Source: Sipunculus nudus
Lineage: Eukaryota > Annelida > Sipuncula > Golfingiida > Sipunculidae
Assembly: GCA_026874595.1 (NCBI GenBank)
Contig: CM049322.1
Location: 50,199,340-50,263,339, forward strand
Length of the DNA: 64,000 nt
Reading direction: 5' to 3'
Shown: positions 10,487 to 22,219 of the stretch, in pieces
How positions within the stretch are numbered: position 1 is the stretch's first letter
Layout: every line of letters starts with the position of its first letter
Notes under the pieces: model-generated
The model's input: the letters and a program-made list of their open reading frames with translations, nothing else
What the model was told of the DNA's origin: nothing
The model's database searches: none
Translations under genes and position numbers: made by a program

Positions 10487-10500
<14 letters not shown>
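10141..10500. mobile_element. Element with 59-bp perfect inverted repeats, Penelope/retrozyme-like
   Basis: Positions 10151-10209 are the exact reverse complement of 10430-10488 (59 of 59 bases by eye). A further ten bases of AT extend the match on each side, into (AT)n tracts. The spacer (10210-10429) has a plus-strand frame with a cysteine pattern, CTNPRCNNYKHA. This recalls the C-x2-PRC segment upstream of the GIY-YIG endonuclease in Penelope-like elements, but the frame holds an early stop and the match is short. The right arm contains the 3' half of a hammerhead ribozyme. Hammerheads are known from Penelope-like elements and from small non-autonomous retrozymes, both of which could explain this structure. 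A plain MITE is the alternative. Confidence 0.7.
10405..10460 (+). ncRNA. Type I hammerhead self-cleaving ribozyme
   Basis: All conserved core positions are present in order. CTGAAGA (10414-10420) is followed by a 7-bp stem II: GTGCCGT 10421-10427 pairs with ACGGTAC 10431-10437 around an ACA loop, with one G-U. Then comes GAAA (10438-10441), then a short stem III (A441-U450, C442-G449, U443-A448, loop AAUU), then cleavage triplet GUC (10449-10451). Stem I is formed by CAU-ACC-GUU (10405-10413) and AAC-ACG-AUG (10452-10460): three pairs, a 3x3 internal loop, and three pairs. A very short stem III and an internal loop in stem I are typical of hammerheads in Penelope-like elements and retrozymes. 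Cleavage is predicted after C10451. Only half of the motif is repeated in the left inverted arm, so that copy cannot fold. Confidence 0.87.

Positions 10501-10530
<30 letters not shown>
10490..10530. repeat. (AT)n(GT)n microsatellite
   Basis: Alternating AT to 10518, then (GT)n to 10530, directly abutting the inverted-repeat element. Confidence 0.95.
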
Positions 10531-10553
10531 ATGAATAAAATTGTCTTTGCTAT

Positions 10554-11435
10554 CAGCGGCGGATTCAGAGGGGGCGCCTTTGGCGCCCCCCCCCCTTGAG
10601 CTACAATATTTCTCATTTTATCTAATTTCCAAATTTTCGTCATCAATTTCTTTTTTCATATCATTTTTACTATTTATCAATAAGATTTAAATAAAGTTTA
10701 TTCTTTTCAAATTTATTAATTCAGTATAAGGATATTTATGAACAGCTGCAGAACAACTGCAGAGCATCGGGCCCTGGTTGTCTCACGGCTCTGGTGATAC
10801 CGGTACTCGAACTCGCGGTCTGTGCTCTTAGGAGTCCTGTGTGCTGTCGAGACCACGAAACCCGGTAAAATGCTAAGTTTAACATAAGACTTCAACATTT
10901 CACTCAAAGCATTACATTTAAAAGACAATATTTTGTTACAAACGTAATTGCGCCTTTGCGCCAATGACTTGTTTGAAAACGATTGAAATTTTATATCCGA
11001 TTTTTGAAGATGTATGAAAATTAAATATTAAACCTCTCTACAGTTTGAAAACCTAACGCAAAGACATAAAGGAACAGTTTTTTAGGAACAGGAAATCCTC
11101 GTTTTTTGTGAAAATTGCCTTAAATCGTCCTCTTTACATTGCATATTCAAACATTTCCCAATATAGGAGAAAGATACCCCCTCTCATATCCTCCCCATGT
11201 ACCTGTAACTAACCTTAATGAAACCATGGTTCACAATTGAAAAATAAAAAAAAATCATATTTTCATACACTCAAATATATAACGTATAGTAATAACAAAA
11301 TATTAATAATAGTAATATATATATATAAGGGTATATACACTTATATATAACTCTTTTCATAGTACCCATACATGCATATTAGCGCCCCTAACCCCCCCCC
11401 CCCCTCCGTTTTCGATATTTTTGGCTCCGCCACTG
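10554..11435. mobile_element. Nested element with CAGNGGCGGA inverted ends
   Basis: The left end reads CAGCGGCGGATTCAG with GC-rich sequence just inside. The right end, read on the minus strand, starts CAGTGGCGGAGCCA and also has a G-tract inside. CAG-N-GGCGG ends are common on hAT-type non-autonomous elements. The 882-bp interior has no transposase. On the minus strand, sequence at about 10745-10870 includes a B-box-like GAGTTCGAGTACC, so part of the interior may be SINE-derived. No target duplication is clear. Confidence 0.55.
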
Positions 11436-11480
11436 ATCATGGCCTCCTCCCCTCCCTAAATCCTGGCTATGCCCATGATC

Positions 11481-12291
11481 AGTAATGACAGACACTGACA
11501 ATAACAAGTAAGCACAAAAAGACATTGACATAACTAGTCATTACAAACAGACACTGACAATAACCTGTCAGTACAGACAGACACTGACAATAACCAGTCA
11601 GAACAGAGAAACTTTGACAATAACCACTCAGTACAAACAGACACTGATGATATCCAGTCGGTGCAGACAGACACTGACAATAATCAGTCAGTGAAGAATG
11701 ACACTGACAATAACCGGTCAGTAGAGACAGGCACTGACAATAAACAGCCAGTACAGACAAACACTGACAAAAATTAGTCAGTACAGACAGAAAACTGATA
11801 TTACCAGTAAGTACAAGCAGACACTGACAATTACCAGTCATCACAAACAGACAATATCAAAACCCAGTCAGTACAGACAGACACTAACAATAACCAGTCA
11901 TTAATGACAGACACTGACAATAACCAGTCAGCACAAACAGAAACTGACAATAACCAGTCAGTACACACAAACACTGACAAATTCCAGTCAGTACAAACAG
12001 ACACTGACAATATCCAGTCAGTGTAGACAGATATTGACAATAACCAGTCAGTACAAACAGACACTGACAGTTACCATTCCTTTAAAATTGAAACTAATAA
12101 TAACCAGTCCATACAGACAGACACACATTCAGTACAGAAAGACTTTGCCAATAATTAGCCTATACAAACAGTCACTGACAATATCCAGTCATTGCAGACA
12201 AACACTGACGATGTCATGTCAGTGCAGAATGATATTGATAATAACCAATCCGTACAGACAGACACTGACAATAAAGAGCCAAAACAGACCC
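11481..12291. repeat. 30-bp minisatellite, right arm (about 27 units)
   Basis: The same unit as 9351-9919, resuming in register after the insertion, with somewhat more substitutions towards the right edge. The decay ends near 12291. Confidence 0.95.
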
Positions 12292-13420
12292 GCATAATGA
12301 CTCTGGGGTTTGAGAAACCAGAAAACAGAAAGGAAAGATCAATACGCTGCACACAGATATGACAAAGTTTGTAGATGCTGTACAGATTACCTTCAAAAGT
12401 TATATCGAAAATCCGAGGTCCACAAAAATTTTACTTGAATTGTAAATTAACCATATTGTATGTTTGGTTGGCCGATAAAGCTTTTTTAAGAAAAAGTGTT
12501 CAAAATAACAAACTACCCTCGATAAAGGGGACAAAGGACTCAGACGTTCTAAACTGGTGACTGGCAATAAGATATGACAAAGACTGACATCCCCTGGATG
12601 TCACTAAAGCACGGATCTACATTTTCAGCTGCATTACTCAATCAGTGAATAATCAAACCAAAATTTCCAGTGTCAATCATTATTTTGACAAAGCATCACT
12701 TGTCATAATGAATAAACAATAATGATGAACTAAGAAATTAAGAGAATATATTTTTATTCTTTTCCATTACAAAATTACGAAATCACTATATTTTGTGTTT
12801 ATAAAATATATGTAAATAACTCTGTTGTTTTCTCTCCTAGAACAAATGAAAATGAGGCCTGAAGATGGAAACATAGATCATAATTATCACAGATCAGGCC
12901 GCAGTCCTCCTATATTAAATACGTCCACATTAAAACACATACTCATTTGTTCATCAAAACTCAAAATTATATACATTTTATCAACGTGTGTACTTACAGG
13001 GTCTGTTTGACATCCATCCACTTGCTGACCTCCTCTCAGAATTCGTGATGTAGGCTTAATTTTAGTCCAGTCAGATTTGTATATAGATATATTTTACACG
13101 GTCGGTGATGAATTACCTGATTGTTTATTTAATTGAAATAACCTATTCTTATCAGAGTATAACTATATATTTTTTGTACTTTTAGATAGTAACCTTTTGA
13201 TATTGGTCAAACCATGTATATGTATTTGTACACGATTGATTTTGCAAAATAAACCAATTTTACATTATATCAAAAACTGAAAAGCATTATATCAAATACG
13301 AATAAACTAAGAAATCAATGGAATTTCCCGCTATTCTTTTTCCCACTAAATTACAAAGCGGCTATATTTTGTAGTGTTTGTAAGAAGAAATCTTTGTATA
13401 AATCTGTTGTTTCATCCTGA
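12292..13420. other. No gene seen
   Basis: AT-rich. Short internal similarity (12720-12830 and 13300-13400 share aagaaat-aa, ttattctttt-c, aaattac and actatattttgt) indicates an old local duplication. No exon or RNA gene is recognised. Confidence 0.45.
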
Positions 13421-13439
13421 TAGGTAAAGTTTGTGGGGC

Positions 13440-13800
13440 TCTTACACTTTAGCATAATGGCTCATCAGGCCGGACCTTATCCCGTTTTCTGTACCATGAA
13501 GTGACTTAGGAATTAAACTCCTCCTGGATTGGATGCTAACCTTTCACAGCTTCCCTTCACAGTATTAACTGGTACCCAATTCTACTGCCGGGTAGACAGA
13601 GGTTCATTTGCGGGTTGGATCTATCCAAAACGAACCAAGACCGTTTGGTAAGAGCAGGAGCTTTGGTGTAATGGTTAAGGTGCTGGGCTTGTGAGTTCGT
13701 ATCCGGGTCAATCCCCACCGTTTTCTCCCTGGGCTCCTTGTAATATGTGTAGGGTGTGTCAAAAGCTTTTGATAAAATCAATATATAACTTGTGTGAACT
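13440..13800 (+). repeat. tRNA-derived SINE-like element
   Basis: At 13660-13730 a tRNA-like head is visible. It has an A-box-like TGGTGTAATGGTTAAGG, an anticodon-arm-like region, and a B-box-like GGGTCAATCCCC. The sequence on either side, with a ctgggctcc body segment, is consistent with a composite SINE. It does not fold as an intact tRNA because the acceptor arms are missing. Confidence 0.55.
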
Positions 13801-13952
13801 AATCGGTATCTGTATACTGTCAAAATTATACCTGAATAAAATATTGTTTGAGAAATAAACCTATTCTATATATTAATGGCTTTTCTTCAATGTAATTGAA
13901 ACAGACATAATGGTGCTGCAGAAAACGATATGCTGACATAGTAACATGTTTA

Positions 13953-13956
<4 letters not shown>

Positions 13957-14007
<51 letters not shown>
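13957..14007. repeat. (AT)n microsatellite
   Basis: Pure alternating TA. Confidence 0.97.
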
Positions 14008-14011
<4 letters not shown>

Positions 14012-15967
14012 CCCCTCATGTTAGGAGGCTGTTCCTGCTTTCATAATCCAATGTTTACCCACTACATCACATGTGAAATGTATGACTGTTAAGTCAAATG
14101 ATTTGTTGAGTGAATTAATAGAAATTTATTCTGAAATAAAAGGCCTCAGGCCCATGGTTCCACATAGAGCATGTGTTAAGAATCATAAAAATTCAACAAT
14201 AACATAATGTAACAGCATAACATAAACTAACAACACATGCATTACAACACAATGTTGTATAAAAAACCCATGTTTGCAATATCTAAACACGTTCAGAAAT
14301 TTTGTAATCATATATTTCATTTCCAGTTGAGTGAGACCTTTTATCCAACTGAAAATCATCCCTATTCTTCATGTTGCCACATAAAGAACAAAACGATGTA
14401 CATTCGTCCTTGTATGATAGTTATATTTGATGGTTTATTTAGTGGACACTTTAACCAGAAATATTTTGGCTGTGACCGCCCGATTATTGCCCAATCATTG
14501 TACAATAATGGTGTTAGATATCACATGATGCCCCTGGAAAGTATATAAATTATTATATTAATGGTCCATTCCAAAGACCTAAACTCTGTTTGAATACCTC
14601 ACAGATGCCCGGTCATAAGAAATGGGCCGATAAGGCCACTTTGCGCAGAATGTAAGTACCTTTAAACCTATATTATTACATCCTTTACTTTCACACAAAA
14701 TTTAATACTCCCGTCACCAAGCTTTCAGCAGATGTTGGATTTTTTTAATACGACCATTTTCAATTTTTCGTCTGATATTGCAAATGTTGACTATGAAGAG
14801 CACATTAAAAATTTACAGCAGGTCGGAAATGCCCATGCGATAAAGCAGATTATTTGTACTGGTCAACAAAAATTGGAAAATTATGTTATCATGTCCATTT
14901 ACGAAAAGGTATTACCTCTAGTATAGGAACTCTATTGTTTGTTATTCAAGGTGGGTGTTCTTAAGGAATCATTCTAAAAATAAAACTTGAGTAATCTACG
15001 TCATACGTTTACCAAATTAAAAACATGAAAAAAAAATTAGCAAACTCTTTGATCGTAAGAAAGAGTAATTTTTCTGCTATTAAGACCTTCTCCTTTTTAA
15101 TTCATTTTATAAATAAATATTAACAAACGTTCCTCTGTAAAATTAATACAAATAATAATATATGTATAGTAACATGTCACGTATTTAAATATAAACACTT
15201 ATTAATATGTTATTGTTATATATATTGTTAGTAAAAGATGGAGCTTTTAATGGAGAATTTGATCTCCAAGGACAGTTATAAAGTATGGTTCAACTATACG
15301 TCATATTCCAATCATAGCTTTCACTATCAAAAACTTAAATGCTTCAAACGTGTTTTCCTGAGTAATATCAGACTGATATTAAAATTCAATGAAATTCGGA
15401 TAATGGTCCAGTTTAAATACTGGACCAGAGCAAGTTTAAGTATGTATTCTTGTAGTATGTATGAACTTGTATAGTTCACTATACGAAATGTACGATATTG
15501 TATTAGGGTGACATATAATATATTCAAATATATATAAAAATCAGTTGGAATAGCACGGAGACTCTGCTTTGCATGAGAATTGCAACAATTTGCAGTATGA
15601 TTTATTAGACTGGTACATGTTTTGAATGTTCAAATTGTTAGACTTTGACCAGTAATGAAAGAAGGAATCGTGATTTTGCCAATATCAACAAATAATTTAA
15701 AATTTGATGATTTTTAGACCAACACACCCTGCATATATTTAGATATATAGTAAACGTCAAAGCTGTATCTATTTTTGCTAAGCTGTTATATAATGAATTA
15801 TGCTATAAAATGTCGGTTCACTCGAATATACTCTTAATATAATATTTTTTTCAATCAGACTTATCTTAAGATGATAGAAACGAGATGAAAGGTAAAACAG
15901 AAAGACATAAAACACTGGAAAGACTAGAAACAGCAGATGGGACGAAATACACAGGTATATGCTATTT

Positions 15968-15968
<1 letters not shown>
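14008..15968. other. No gene seen; one small hairpin
   Basis: AT-rich, with frames such as 14237-14548 that match no family I know. At 15404-15427 a perfect 9-bp stem (TGGTCCAGT / ACTGGACCA) with loop TTAAAT is present. Its role is unknown. Confidence 0.45.

Positions 15969-15969
<1 letters not shown>

Positions 15970-16024
<55 letters not shown>
15970..16024. repeat. (AT)n microsatellite
   Basis: Alternating TA of about 55 bp. Confidence 0.97.
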
Positions 16025-16026
<2 letters not shown>

Positions 16027-16638
16027 GGAAATGTATACACATGATTAACAAATATTGGGATTTCCGCAGACGCTCTTTTCAGAAAAGTCCTTCAAGCTGG
16101 CGTCATATTTGAAAATAAGATATTACTTCGTTTTATCTGTCACTGATAGAATAAACTTCATTAACCACTCTACGTGAGACCATGTCTGTACCTGCAAATA
16201 ACAAGGCATCAATGATTTCAAAAGGGCTCAGTAGAGTGCGTGGATAAACGTCACTCATTAGGCAGATCTGCTAGCAAATGTCCTTAAACAATACATAACC
16301 ATTTAAAATAAATCAGATATTACAAAGAGTGCTGTTACTCAGAATTGGAAGGTCACGTGCGTCTTGCTGTTTCCGTTCCACTTACGGCTCCCGCCATTTT
16401 ATTTTTAAACATCCAGCCAAATGTTTTAAACGAAAATAAAAAAAAGGTCGACATAATTTATGATGAATCAATTCCGTCCTCACCTGATGTTGTTTACCCA
16501 AGTGTTTTGTTTACATAAACCGTGCTGTCAAGTAACATGATTGGCTCATGGGATGATCGGCTCGAGGTGTCTCACTCCTTGAATTTCAGCTTTACATATT
16601 GGCCCAGAATATAGTCGCATTTTTAATCGGTAACTAAT

Positions 16639-16814
16639 GGGGCTTTCACACATTCACGAATAGCAACACGTATCATCCAGGACTTCAATCCGCGTATCCC
16701 GGGGATGGCAGCGTGATTCCATTTCTGGGGCTTTCACATATTCACGGATAGCATCACGGATCATCCCGGACTTTAATCTGTGGTGTTCTGGGGACGGCAG
16801 CGTGTTTTCGCTTA
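16639..16814. repeat. 88-bp tandem duplication
   Basis: Two adjacent units start ggggctttcaca at 16639 and 16727. Both continue with attcacg-atagcatcacg, then atcat-c-ggacttta/caatc, then ggggacggcagcgtg. Only copy A of the larger duplication carries it. Confidence 0.85.
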
Positions 16815-16819
16815 TGGTA

Positions 16820-17010
16820 TTAGTCATTTAATGCCACTTAGGCACAATGTACTTTCACCTGCTCCTGGCACTGGACAGCTAGCCTTACTTGAGCCAGGAT
16901 TTATTACATTCAAGGCCTGCTGCAGGCCAGTTGACCCACGTGTTGTAGCTAAGGAATAATCTGTGTGCGAGTTTAACACGTCATCACTGAACCACAGGGC
17001 GATAAGATGC
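16820..17010 (-). repeat. Possible SINE-like fragment
   Basis: On the minus strand a segment starting gccctgtggttcagtgatga resembles the 5' part of a tRNA, and gtgggtcaactggcc lies further on. The evidence is weak and no clear B box is present. Confidence 0.25.
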
Positions 17011-18229
17011 ATCATAATATTTTCATTTCACACTATATAAAATTTACCTTAATTGCAATTGAGTCATATTATCGGCCATTTTCGTTCTATTGGTAAAGAA
17101 GAAACTATGGCGTCATCCTAATGATACAACGTTGATGTGTGTCATTAAAATTGTATTTTCGTCTAATATCTACAATCATTACAGCAGTTTTCGTAACACT
17201 GGTTTCTCATACATCGAACAGGCACACATTTCCCTGCGTTAACTTCGTCATTCAACTGCGTATCAGATTTCGATATATTTATCATATTTTATAATAATAG
17301 TGGTGATTGGCTGATACTGTTAACAGAGGGTCCACGGCCGGTGTGTTAGCAATTTTGATCCCACATATTCAGTACAGGTTAAAACCCAGTTTTGTCATCA
17401 GCGATACAATTGTTGCATTGAACTGATGAAGAACGGACATTTTGGAAAACGGTTATTTTAGGTTATACGTCTATCTTATGCGAGGTCGAATGTTATACAA
17501 AAATTAAAATTTTATATTTGGGTCACAGTAGACATTTTGTGGCCATATAACATACTGTCATTATTGCTTTTTTGTGACAATGTTTTGGTTAGTTTGTTTA
17601 CCAATACTTATTCTTCAACATGTACTTGCTGAGTAAAGATAATTTGTTGGCAATTAAGACGCTTGGTTATTAAGGCTGTGTGATTACAGGGTAGATTGTG
17701 TGAAAATAGAATAAGGACCCGAGGTCAAATGAAAGATACAAATTATAAGTATATCAAATCACTCTCAAGACGCTGGTTAAGACGATGGATGTTCCTTCTA
17801 AAGATGATGGATTATCCCTCTAAACATTTAGTTCTTAAAGGTTTTTTTATTACTTACTTTGGTCTGATATTCCTAATATTGACTAAACATAAGGATAAGA
17901 AAAACATGAAAACAGGGTTGAAGATTTTGTGATATATAAGACTGTTACAAGTTTTGCCAGTTTTATTATCATCTTTTCTCTGTCACGAGATGCTAATCCG
18001 TAAAGAAACTGCACAAAACCACAATGCCCTGTTTATGAGGACATATGGGAGTATCTATACAGATGTCTGCTATAAATTTCATTCGCACTAGTTAATAATT
18101 GAAAACAAATTTTCATATATTCTGAAGGCTGTCCAAACGTTTATTACGCATATCATGTCAACCACCCACTTTACCATAAATCAACCCTGGCTAAAGGAAA
18201 TCGTTTGGATTAGAATCCCATCTTGTTGC

Positions 18230-19620
18230 CACCATCTTTAAAGATATAATATTACTTCGTTTTATCATTCACCGAAAATGAGAACTTTAGTTACCAATCT
18301 ATGTGTGACCATGCCTGCACCTGGAAATACCAAGGCAACAATTCGTTCAAAACGCTCAGTAAAGTGCGTGAATTTGCCAGCCATTTTCCTAAAGAAATAC
18401 ATAACTATTTAAAATTAAACCAGATGTTCAAAAATAGGTCTGTTCCTTAGATTTGAAAGGGCACGTGCGTCTTGCAATTTTCGTTTAACTAACAGCTTTC
18501 GCCAGTTTGTTGTAAAACCTCCAGCTTCGCGTTTTTAATGGACATAAAAAATAGTTATAATTTATGTGGGATCAATCCCTGCCTTACTTCATTTTGTTGA
18601 CCAAACTGTGTTGTAAGGACACATATGATTGGCTAATATGGTGCTTTCATAAGGAGCAAACCGATTCTACCAATCAATAAAATGCTATTTATAAATCTAT
18701 TTCTGTTTATTCAGGCCTATACAAAGGCGATAGCATGATGCTTTGCACCTTGTCATTGTCAGCGCCAAACGAAGCGGGAGTCATACGAAAATTGCGAGAG
18801 AAAATAGACTATTAGTGTAACCTTGTATGATCTACTTTACGGTTTAGGATATAATAAGGAACTGTCTGAAAGTCATTAGTTATGGGTTCCTATGTCATAG
18901 CCATGGTCTATGGTGAATTCCAAATTGTGTCTTCCTTTGTATACAAATTCCCGAAAAGAGATCGTCCTGGGCCGAGTTTGCTTTCAGATTTTTACAATTT
19001 ACATGCACTTGTTGGCGAAGGTAACTTGCACATGTATATTGCTGTTTGTAAATATATAATATTTAAGCCGTCATTAAAACAAAATTGAAACGTATATCTT
19101 TCCGCAATTGTAACAATTCTTAGCCAATTCAGGGTAAACATGAGCCGGCATGCTTTTCGGTACGGGCTATAGGCCTACAATGTAACGATGTCAAAAACGT
19201 AATATGCATCACAAAGGCTGAGCACATGCTCCAACTATTATGAAAAAGATAACACTTTGACGCTGAGTGACCAACAGGTGCTACTTTTCAATTTTACTAG
19301 TCAAATGATCTTTTTTTTTACTTTAATAAAAATTATAAAATGAAACTTGACTTGTTATAACTCATCATTCCCAAATGACAATTATTGCATTTTTAAAATA
19401 CTGCCTTATCTATAATACTATATGAGCTGCCTTGGCGGAGGTCTGCGCTCTCTCAGTGGTTTCCCAGTAATTCATTTGTTTTTACATATAACTTATGCAC
19501 GGTACAAATTTAGGACTTGCTGCTTCAATATTAATTGCAACTTTAAAAGTATAAAGGGTAATTATCCTGGTCTTTAGAAGACATTTTGTGGCCATATAAC
19601 ATATGCTGTCATGACAGTTT
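18230..19620. repeat. Duplicated block, copy B
   Basis: Partner of 16110-17700, with the same landmarks in the same order, including cacgtgcgtcttg near 18470 and the agacattttgtggccatat stretch near 19578. Divergence is substantial, so the duplication is old. Confidence 0.7.
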
Positions 19621-21170
19621 TTTCAATGTTCTAGAGGGATAACAGGTTTTTAAACTGTTCGGGTGCTAGAGGCATTTCTGTGTTAGAGTGCCAGTATTAC
19701 GAGTTGTTTTATTGTATGTCACTTGTTTACAATGTGGTAGGCATGCTATGCAAGATGAGTAGTGTGCAGTGGTGTAATTTATTTTAACGTTTTGGATATG
19801 CCAGAGAAAGTCTACTGAAACAATAATGTGTTTATCAGTTTACCCACATGCTTACTTAAAGAAAGGTGTATTGTTTTTATTTTGTTTATGAGGATGAAGA
19901 TTATTTATTTTAATGCACTGCTGCAGAGTTTCGTTTGATCAACAAATCACAACGCTTTTGAATTCTACAACTATTGAACCTATAGAGGGTGTGTGTTATT
20001 AAATTTTAAATCCGATATAAAACAGTTATAAAATTTTGAAAAGTTAGGTAAAATTCAGTTGTTATTTAGGATCTTTACACTTCAAGTGTATTTAAATATA
20101 TTGGTATTAGCTGCGTAACATAGTGATTCGCTGTTTTTACTTTTTGTGGTAAATATGACGTCATTGAGAGAAGGAAACAATGCCGGACGAGTTGAGAAAT
20201 GCGTTGTACGCCTACATTTCCATGACGTAAAAATAAAACTCACCTTTTCTATACCAAAAGTCATGTGTCCCTGCCCTCATCCGTATCCTTGACCGAGAAG
20301 ACATGCAACCATCACCATTGAAGGAACGGTTTAAGCAGCTTAGCGGTTGTAGCATCTTTTCTTTTAACTATTGTTGTCCTGTTCCGAACTTTATGAAAGA
20401 ACCGTAAAAAATATTATTAATTATGTGTCGTGGTCCGCTCGTATGACTATTAGGCAAGTCGATTGTCTATGTTTTCTCTATAGCAAAAGACATATTATTT
20501 ATTAAATGGTTTAATAGAAAAGTAATAAAATCCATTGCCCTCAACCGTCTGATTTCTAGTACAGAGGTCAAACACTCTGACTAAATGATTTAACTTTGAT
20601 TTCCAAAAGATATTAAAGTTAATTTTATGGTTTCTTGTCTAATATGACCCGTGTTGAGGAGAATTCGGCTTCCAGTAGGCCATGATTAGTTTCATGATCT
20701 TTATTTTGTTATGGATTTTACTTGCCCACATATTTTAAAAACAATTTGTTTTCCAAGGTGATAAATAATAATATTAATAATTCCATTTAACATTTCCACA
20801 AGGTGACAAATATTAATACTAATTTAACATTAAAGGTTTGATTAAAATGGCATGCGTTTCCTGACATACTAGTATATGACGTTGCATGCTTATTATTTAC
20901 ATATTACTATCTTGGCAATTTATTTCAGAAGACGACAGTATTATAGGAAAATTGTTAAATATCTTTATACTTTTACACTAGATTCATCATAAGGGTCATA
21001 TGGATTTATCTATAAAAAGTTATTCATAAACTTTAAATAAATAAAGAGGATTTGGCAAAAACAGTGGAAATGTTCTTATTACATGCACATCTAAAGAACT
21101 GACATGGCTGTCCAATAAGATATGGGAATTTGATCAATTTTAAAATGTGTTTTTAAAATATGACTGTCCA
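19621..21170. other. No gene seen
   Basis: AT-rich intergenic-like sequence. I see no exon, RNA gene or repeat that I can support. Confidence 0.45.
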
Positions 21171-21458
21171 TACATAGGTAGAAACATTGCAGGCAGCAGT
21201 TGCTTTGTTTCCTTTTATTTTTACCAAGGAAAACGTGCGGGTTTCCAATGTGGTTGCCCTAAATGCTCCTTTCATGAACCTTGCCGTAGGTGTAATTGTA
21301 ACGTGGGGGGATTTAAAACCACAGGTCTCGCTTCTTTCGAAAACTTACATTCGCTTCGGACATAAATTTAGAATCCAAGTGCTTATAACAAGATGTTATG
21401 GATTTCATTGTCTGTTCGAACACGATAGGATCAGTTAGTCTGGCCATTAACTAAAATT

Positions 21459-21543
21459 TTCACAGGCAGACCAGCTGCTCGTGCTTTCAATATTTCCCCT
21501 TCGATGTGGCCAATTGCCATTTTGCGCCGCCTCCAGACGAGTA
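21459..21543 (+). pseudogene. Possible Cys-loop receptor (nicotinic-type) exon fragment
   Basis: After an acceptor-like ttttcacag, one frame reads QTSCSCFQYFPFDVANCHFA before a gtaaat donor-like end. The FPFD box followed by a cysteine four residues on is the hallmark of the Cys-loop of pentameric ligand-gated channels. The spacing between the outer cysteines is one residue shorter than canonical, and a stop lies shortly after. About 750 bp downstream, in another frame (from about 22275), ILPATTWSVIAVI recalls the segment between the second and third membrane helices. Together they hint at a decayed channel gene, but each match is short. Confidence 0.35.
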
Positions 21544-21839
21544 AATATCAAGCCAAGCGTTATCAGGAGGGGCTTGAGAAACAATTGAATCAGAAAGATA
21601 AATGTTCTACAATTAAAAGTGCCTGAAACATACCCAGACTGAATAACAACATTTATGAAAAGTATGAAAGTGTTGGCTTATTTAACAAACAGAATAAATA
21701 TTAATCGATTATTCATCACAAACCACTTGATTGTGTAATGGATGCATTATGTCACACGTAATATTAATAAATTCGTTACATGAAACGGCTATGAATAGGC
21801 TATCAGATGAATATGAATATCAATATATGAATATCAGAT

Positions 21840-22127
21840 GAATAGGATTCAAATCAGTTAAGCCAGCCGACATTTTGCAGAGTGAGTCGAGAAACGAAAC
21901 CATGCTTCCACTAAAGTCAGCCGTCTTTTTGCCCCAGCCAGTTGCATGTTTGGTGTTACCATGGCTCCGGGCTCTAATTTGGCCGCATCAGTATCATGCC
22001 CTGTAATGGCATGATCCGCCAGCATTACTAGGACTATTTTGCGGTGTTTATTTGATGCGGTTGTAGATATCTGCAACAGTTTTCTGTTTAGATGATCCCA
22101 GAAACTTGTTCCGGAATGTGTGTGCTT
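21840..22127. other. GC-richer stretch, unrecognised
   Basis: A minus-strand frame of 90 codons covers this segment, but I recognise no domain. The plus strand gives no channel-like exon either. Confidence 0.25.
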
Positions 22128-22219
22128 CATTAGACTGTATTCCCTGCAACACTAGATAATTGTCTTTCAGATTCATTAGACTGTATTCCCTGCAACACTG
22201 GATAATTGTCTTTCAGATT
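22128..22219. repeat. 46-bp tandem duplication
   Basis: Two adjacent copies (22128 and 22174) with a single clear mismatch (actagataa versus actggataa). Their near identity implies a recent event. Confidence 0.9.

Larger units (their letters stand above)
9920..11477. mobile_element. Composite insertion with hAT-like inverted ends, splitting the minisatellite
   Basis: The left end starts CAGGGGCGTAGCC (9920-9932). The right end reads GGCTATGCCCATG (11465-11477), whose reverse complement is CATGGGCATAGCC, giving a 13-bp inverted repeat with two mismatches. G/C-rich tracts lie just inside both ends. The flanks are the same 30-bp repeat, so the 1558-bp block was inserted into a pre-existing array. 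No transposase is encoded, so the element is non-autonomous. It contains a second nested element and a ribozyme-bearing element. No clear 8-bp target duplication can be read, because the target is itself repetitive. Confidence 0.7.
16110..17700. repeat. Duplicated block, copy A (partner 18230-19620)
   Basis: Copy A and the later block share ttacttcgttttatc, then gaccatg-ctg-acctg-aaat, then caaggca-caat, then ctcagta-agtgcgtg, then gg-cacgtgcgtcttg with a CACGTG E-box. At the far end they share agacattttgtggccatat followed by aacata. The order is kept over about 1.5 kb. No reading frame is conserved between the copies. Confidence 0.7.

Noticed and set aside
13660-13735. A functional tRNA gene
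   Set aside because: A- and B-box-like segments are present but acceptor and anticodon stems do not pair. A SINE head fits better.
17405-17450. Second hammerhead-like core (ctgatga followed by gaaaa)
   Set aside because: The bases between the two boxes cannot form stem II, and no cleavage triplet with stem III follows.
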